Of a DNA stretch of 36,371 nucleotides, positions 32,648-36,371 are shown in pieces. Position numbers and translations under genes: made by a program. Below the pieces are notes generated by a model. The model saw only the letters and a list, made by a program, of their open reading frames with translations, did no database searches and was not told where the DNA came from. The stretch spans positions 1 through 36,371 of the forward strand of contig JBAYFO010000037.1 in the NCBI GenBank assembly GCA_041667115.1, in the 5' to 3' direction. Origin of the DNA: UBA1563 sp041667115 (lineage in GTDB: Bacteria > Bacteroidota > Ignavibacteria > Ignavibacteriales > Ignavibacteriaceae). Numbering within the stretch: the stretch's first letter is position 1; every line of letters starts with the position of its first letter.

Positions 32648-34193
32648 GCCGGGCTTTCAACAGTTCTTCTTTTTTGATGGTCAGCATAAAGCGGTATGCA
32701 TCTTGTTCACGGATGGGATCATAGGTAATATTTTGCAATGAAGCGCTTTGTAACCTAGATGCAAATTCAGTAAGTACTTTTCGATTGATAGCATGTCCGT
32801 CAATGGTAACAACGGCGCTATCAGGAAGAATTATGTTTCGAACCCAAAAAGATTTTTTCCTCCCGACAAAATCGGAAAGATTAAAAAGAAGTTTGTTCCA
32901 AATCCCTGTTCCGGTTGAAGCTGAGTCAAGAATCGCTTCTGTTTGATCAAAATTATTTATTCTCGCCGTCAAATTGTCTATCGCCATTAGGGTGGAAAGG
33001 TTTTGGCGCTTTAATTCAGTTTGAAACTGAATTTCACTTTTTAATTTATTTATTTCATTTTGTTTATTCAAAATGTTGAGTGTAAAATAAAAAGCGGTTA
33101 AAAAAAGAAGCGGGAGGACAAGATAGCCGTGCCATCCGAATTGAAAAACTTTTTGTTCTTCAAGAACATACCTTGGCAGAAGATTTATGCCTTTGGTTTC
33201 TTTTGAAAGTTCATCAAAATATTCAACAGCTGCGGCAAATGGAACACTAAAGGATGATATTTTTATTCTGGCGTCTTCACTTAAAGCAGAAACGTCTATA
33301 TTATCAAATTCAAGTTTGCTTACATTCGCTTCAGGGAAAGTGCCGTAAAAAGAAAGAACTAAATTTTCCGAATCATCTTCACCGCAGACGACGATGTTGT
33401 CAAGATTCGGAATTCCCCCGTTTTCCATCTCCAATAATATTTTGGAAAAGTAAACATCATACGTGTGAAGGTTAGCAGTTCCTAAATCAAGCGTGGCGCC
33501 AATATGTTTTAATTTTCTTCCTTGTAAAAAAATCAGTTTGCTGTATTCTTTGCCGATGTAAACAATTAAGGAATAATCATCCGGGAAGAATTTTTTCTTT
33601 TTGGCGACGTAATAAGCAAGAGAAAGTTCTGCCGATTTTACTGAAGTAAGTTTATAAACTCTTTTCCCGTTAAACTTCGCCAGGCTATTTATCACTTTAA
33701 AACAAGGAACTTCCTGTGCTAAAAATGAAGCAAGAGAATTTCCATCGGCTAAATCTGTTATCCCAACGTTGCTGCGGTCAAAAGGACGGTCAGACTGAAT
33801 AATTGTCTCTTTTAATACATCCGTTTTTACTTTAATATCAGTAAGACGCTTTGGGATGACTTGATAAAAAATGGAGGGATCTGTTAATACCGGAATAAAT
33901 TCGCATGTATGTAATTTAATTCCGCGCATTTCTGCATTAACCAAACTCTCAAAAACACCACCGGAAGAAAACCCCTGCATGTTTAAATTTGCGCCGCCCC
34001 CTGAATCAATTTGAATTCCCGATTCTTCGGCAATCATTTGCACTGATTCGGCGTTCGCTTCACTAGCGGTCTGTGTTGATCCAAGTACATCCACCGACGC
34101 AGCTCGGAGAATTTTTATCTGGTTGTTCTCTTTGGTAACGACGACGATTTTTGAATCGGAACCTTCACAATATAGACATACAAGCGGTTTCAT
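32640..34193 (-). CDS. PilM-PilN fusion protein
   Basis: In this 517-residue protein, residues 1 to about 330 resemble PilM, the actin-fold cytoplasmic protein of type IV pilus assembly (IKLHTCEFIPVLTDPSIFYQ, SLAYYVAKKKKFFPDDYSLI, FAAAVEYFDELSKETKG). At 336-342 comes INLLPRY, the conserved N-terminal motif of PilN. A membrane helix (about 353-376, YLVLPLLFLTAFYFTLNIL), a coiled coil and a periplasmic domain with ITYDPIREQDAYRFMLTIKK follow, all as in PilN. In other bacteria PilN docks into a groove of PilM through this very motif, so the fusion makes that contact intramolecular. The gene starts three bases after the pilT-like gene and overlaps the PilOP gene by eight. GspL of type II secretion is the alternative family, since it too joins an actin fold to a membrane segment. 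Confidence 0.85.
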   Translation of the reverse strand: MKPLVCLYCEGSDSKIVVVTKENNQIKILRAASVDVLGSTQTASEANAESVQMIAEESGIQIDSGGGANLNMQGFSSGGVFESLVNAEMRGIKLHTCEFIPVLTDPSIFYQVIPKRLTDIKVKTDVLKETIIQSDRPFDRSNVGITDLADGNSLASFLAQEVPCFKVINSLAKFNGKRVYKLTSVKSAELSLAYYVAKKKKFFPDDYSLIVYIGKEYSKLIFLQGRKLKHIGATLDLGTANLHTYDVYFSKILLEMENGGIPNLDNIVVCGEDDSENLVLSFYGTFPEANVSKLEFDNIDVSALSEDARIKISSFSVPFAAAVEYFDELSKETKGINLLPRYVLEEQKVFQFGWHGYLVLPLLFLTAFYFTLNILNKQNEINKLKSEIQFQTELKRQNLSTLMAIDNLTARINNFDQTEAILDSASTGTGIWNKLLFNLSDFVGRKKSFWVRNIILPDSAVVTIDGHAINRKVLTEFASRLQSASLQNITYDPIREQDAYRFMLTIKKEELLKARHE

Positions 34194-34196
34194 AGT

Positions 34197-35420
34197 TTAC
34201 GCTGAAAGAATTTGTTGCATTCTGGTTTTATTGTTGGCAAATGCCATAGCTGAATCTAAGCTAATTTTCTTATTCAAATATAAGCGCTTTAAATCTTGTT
34301 CCAAAGTATTCATGCCAGCTGGTCCTCCCTGATTGATCATCATATAAATTTCACTGGTATTATTATTCTTAATTGCTGCCCGCACATTTGCGTTTACGAT
34401 TAAAACTTCTTTGGCAAGAACCAGTTTCCCATGCACGGTAGGAACAAGTTTTTGAGATATCACAGAAGTTAAAACATCAGCTAACCGGTTGCGCACACGA
34501 TCTTGTTCGGATGGATGAACCTCGGCTACAATTCTATCAATTGATTCAACCGCGGAAGAAGTGTGCAGTGTTGAAAAAACTTTGTGCCCGGTATCGGCAA
34601 CTTCTAGCGAAGCCATTATCGTGTCTGGATCTCTCATTTCTCCAATTACGATAATATCAGGGTCTTGCCGCAATGCTTGAATAACTCCTTCTTTAAAGCT
34701 TAACACATCCTTTCCGACTTCACGGTGTTTGACGATTGATTTATCAGACTTATGCACGTACTCAATTGGGGAAGAAATAATAACGACATGAGTTGAGTCG
34801 AGTTTGTTATGATAGTCGATAATTGCATCGAGTGTTGCAGATTTTCCCGAACCGGTAATACCTGTGATAAGGGTTAAGCCATATTTAAAGTATTGATGAC
34901 TTAAAACTTTTGTTAAGGCAGGATGAAACTCATAAGACTCAAAAGTACGGGCATGAGAAGCAATGGCGCGCATATTAAGGGTAATGTGGTCTAGATCGAA
35001 ATAACAGGTAGCCCTAAATCTTACATTTTCCATTCTCCGTTCATACATAAAGGTATAGCTAAAATCTATACTTTTTGTAACCATGAGATAACGCCGCTGG
35101 TTTTCATTCAGCATACTTAAAATTAAGATAGCCGCTTCATCCAAAGTAAATTTTGGAAGGTCAATAACTCGTTCTTTCTTTCCAAAAATTCTCATCCAGG
35201 TAAAACCATCGCTTCCGGTTCCACCGAATTCAATATCTGAAGCCTCACGTTCAATCATTAATGTTAAAACTTTAATGATAAATTTCTGCATCAAAAGTCT
35301 CTCGTCATTTGTAAACTGAGAAAATTTTTCAACAAAATAACTTGTACGGTCTTGCCCTAAAAGCATAGCGGGAACACTGATAAGAAATTTTGACAAGATT
35401 TTTTTTAAATCATCAATCAT
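34197..35420 (-). CDS. PilT/PilU-like secretion ATPase
   Basis: This 407-residue cytoplasmic hexameric ATPase is expected to power pilus retraction. The N-terminal 150 residues include the PAS-like domain end (FIIKVLTLMIEREASDIEF). Walker A is GITGSGKS (187-194), the Asp-box SSPIEYVH has E220, Walker B is IIVIGEMRDPDT (256-267), and the His-box STLHTSSAVESIDRIV has H286. The usual EDPIE is changed to SSPIE, losing one acidic residue. It lacks the four-Cys zinc site of PilB, and RNRLADVLTSVISQKLVP and the C-terminal helices are PilT-like. It is somewhat longer than typical PilT (about 345). The SD GGAGG lies inside the end of pilB, and the start is three bases after the pilB stop, so translation is coupled. 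Confidence 0.88.
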   Translation of the reverse strand: MIDDLKKILSKFLISVPAMLLGQDRTSYFVEKFSQFTNDERLLMQKFIIKVLTLMIEREASDIEFGGTGSDGFTWMRIFGKKERVIDLPKFTLDEAAILILSMLNENQRRYLMVTKSIDFSYTFMYERRMENVRFRATCYFDLDHITLNMRAIASHARTFESYEFHPALTKVLSHQYFKYGLTLITGITGSGKSATLDAIIDYHNKLDSTHVVIISSPIEYVHKSDKSIVKHREVGKDVLSFKEGVIQALRQDPDIIVIGEMRDPDTIMASLEVADTGHKVFSTLHTSSAVESIDRIVAEVHPSEQDRVRNRLADVLTSVISQKLVPTVHGKLVLAKEVLIVNANVRAAIKNNNTSEIYMMINQGGPAGMNTLEQDLKRLYLNKKISLDSAMAFANNKTRMQQILSA

Positions 35421-35423
35421 CGC

Positions 35424-36371
35424 TTATTCCTCCATAGTTCCGGCAATTACTTCTTCAAAAGAAGTAAGTCCAAGTTTTACTTTTTCAATTCCGCATTCGC
35501 GCAAATTAAGCGTTCCATCTTTCTTTGCTTGTGCACGAATTTTTTCTTCATCAACCGATTCGCCTGAACGAAGGATGATCTGTTTCAACTCAGAAGTAAA
35601 ATAAAGCGCTTCATGAATAGCGATTCTTCCTTTATATCCAGAACCCCCGCATTTTTCGCATCCCTTAGCTTCGTACACGGTTAAGTTTTTCCATTCATCG
35701 TAATCAAGCGCCAGAGACTTCATTAGCGCCTCGTCAAGTTTAGTTATTTTTTGTTTGCAATTATTGCAAAGTCGTCTAACCAAACGTTGCGCAACAATGA
35801 TATTGATCGCATACGCAATTAAGAACGGCTCAATTCCCATTTTATATAAACGGGCAACGGCGCTAGGGGCATCATTTGTATGCAAAGTCGAAAACGTTAA
35901 GTGTCCCGTGTTTGCAAGTTTGATAGCTACTTCCGCCGTTTCTTTATCACGCATTTCACCTACAAGAACAATGTCGGGATCGTGACGCAGAATGCTGCGG
36001 ATGGCTTGTTCAAAATTCATTTTGACGCCAATCTTTAACTGGCGGGCTCCTGCAATAACATATTCAACCGGGTCTTCAACCGTTAGTACATTAACTGTAG
36101 GGTCTATAACTTGATACAAAGCGGCAACCAACGTCGTTGATTTTCCGCTTCCCGTTGGTCCGGTTAGGATAACCATTCCCTGCGGCTGACGTATTGCTTT
36201 TTCAAAAGCATCGTTGGCATAGCCGGTGAGACCAAGCAACTTCAAATCCTTTACAACTTTTCTGTCATCCAGAATCCTGATAACCACACTTTCAAATTTA
36301 TTTTTTAGCTCCGTACCAACCATAGGTAAAATAGAAACTCTAAAACGAATAATCTGTCCGTCAATTTCCCG
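35424..36371 (-). CDS. pilB: PilB/GspE-type assembly ATPase (5' end outside window)
   Basis: The frame is open to the right edge, so the first visible codon is internal. IDGQIIRFRVSILPMVGTE at the edge corresponds to the 'RVSxLPTxxGE' strand that lies in the middle of PilB/GspE proteins, so roughly the first 250 or more residues are missing. Counting from the Met at 36323, Walker A is GPTGSGKS (55-62), the Asp-box VEDPVEYV (82-89), Walker B IVLVGEMRD (118-126), the His-box STLHTNDAPSAVARL, and the zinc tetracysteine C186/C189 and C222/C225. It should drive pilus extension. It heads the visible operon pilB-pilT-pilMN-pilOP-secretin-receiver-kinase-receiver/DHp. T2SS GspE cannot be wholly excluded, but the PilT-like neighbour favours a pilus. 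Confidence 0.93.
   Translation of the reverse strand, partial: REIDGQIIRFRVSILPMVGTELKNKFESVVIRILDDRKVVKDLKLLGLTGYANDAFEKAIRQPQGMVILTGPTGSGKSTTLVAALYQVIDPTVNVLTVEDPVEYVIAGARQLKIGVKMNFEQAIRSILRHDPDIVLVGEMRDKETAEVAIKLANTGHLTFSTLHTNDAPSAVARLYKMGIEPFLIAYAINIIVAQRLVRRLCNNCKQKITKLDEALMKSLALDYDEWKNLTVYEAKGCEKCGGSGYKGRIAIHEALYFTSELKQIILRSGESVDEEKIRAQAKKDGTLNLRECGIEKVKLGLTSFEEVIAGTMEE

Noticed and set aside
30522..36371. Assignment as a type II secretion system rather than a type IV pilus
   Set aside because: The PilT-like ATPase and the M-N-O-P-Q order favour a pilus. It is not excluded, because no pilin, prepilin peptidase or PilC/GspF gene lies in the window.

Overview
The window looks like chromosome from a Bacteroidota/Chlorobi-group bacterium, most likely an Ignavibacteria-type lineage. 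The evidence is moderately AT-rich DNA, three large secreted proteins ending in a type IX secretion (T9SS) sorting domain with the QNYPNPFNP signature, a TAnnTTTG-like promoter element upstream of valS, and DUF423, LytTR and two-component families typical of that group. No rRNA, tRNA, transposase, phage or CRISPR array was recognised. All statements come from reading the sequence; no database search was run.

Layout. 1-135: 3' end of a plus-strand gene resembling a LytTR DNA-binding domain. 136-972: no convincing gene, but a strictly phased 42-bp minisatellite (16 copies of its core motif). 973-5761 (minus): valS, then a Phd-like antitoxin, a RelE/ParE-like toxin and a GT-C-type membrane glycosyltransferase, tightly spaced. 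6056-7252 (plus): a DMT-like membrane protein ending in a clear intrinsic terminator. 7316-9614 (minus): a secreted AGE-superfamily protein with a T9SS tail and a DUF423 membrane protein. 9695-11710 (plus): uvrB. 11777-15901 (minus): a very large secreted GH13 alpha-amylase with starch-binding-like modules and a T9SS tail. 16081-22738 (minus): envelope genes, namely a FecR-like/TPR-like protein, a predicted outer-membrane barrel fused to a transglutaminase-like domain, two lipoproteins, and a fibronectin/carboxypeptidase-regulatory-like T9SS cargo protein.

22988-25952 (plus) holds an NtrC-type sigma-54 activator and a soluble hybrid histidine kinase. They run convergently into a long minus-strand unit (25944 to beyond the right edge) with very tight or overlapping junctions. 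In transcription order this unit reads pilB-like ATPase (5' end outside the window), pilT-like ATPase, a PilM-PilN fusion, a PilO-PilP-like fusion, a short secretin, a lone receiver, a large hybrid sensor kinase and a receiver-DHp protein without an ATPase domain.

The most distinctive system is this last unit: a compressed type IV pilus (or related) machine in which the four usual alignment proteins appear as two polypeptides, the secretin is shortened, and a multi-protein phosphorelay is joined to the same operon. The second is the lipoprotein, barrel-transglutaminase and FecR-like gene set at 16.1-19.7 kb, whose function I cannot name.
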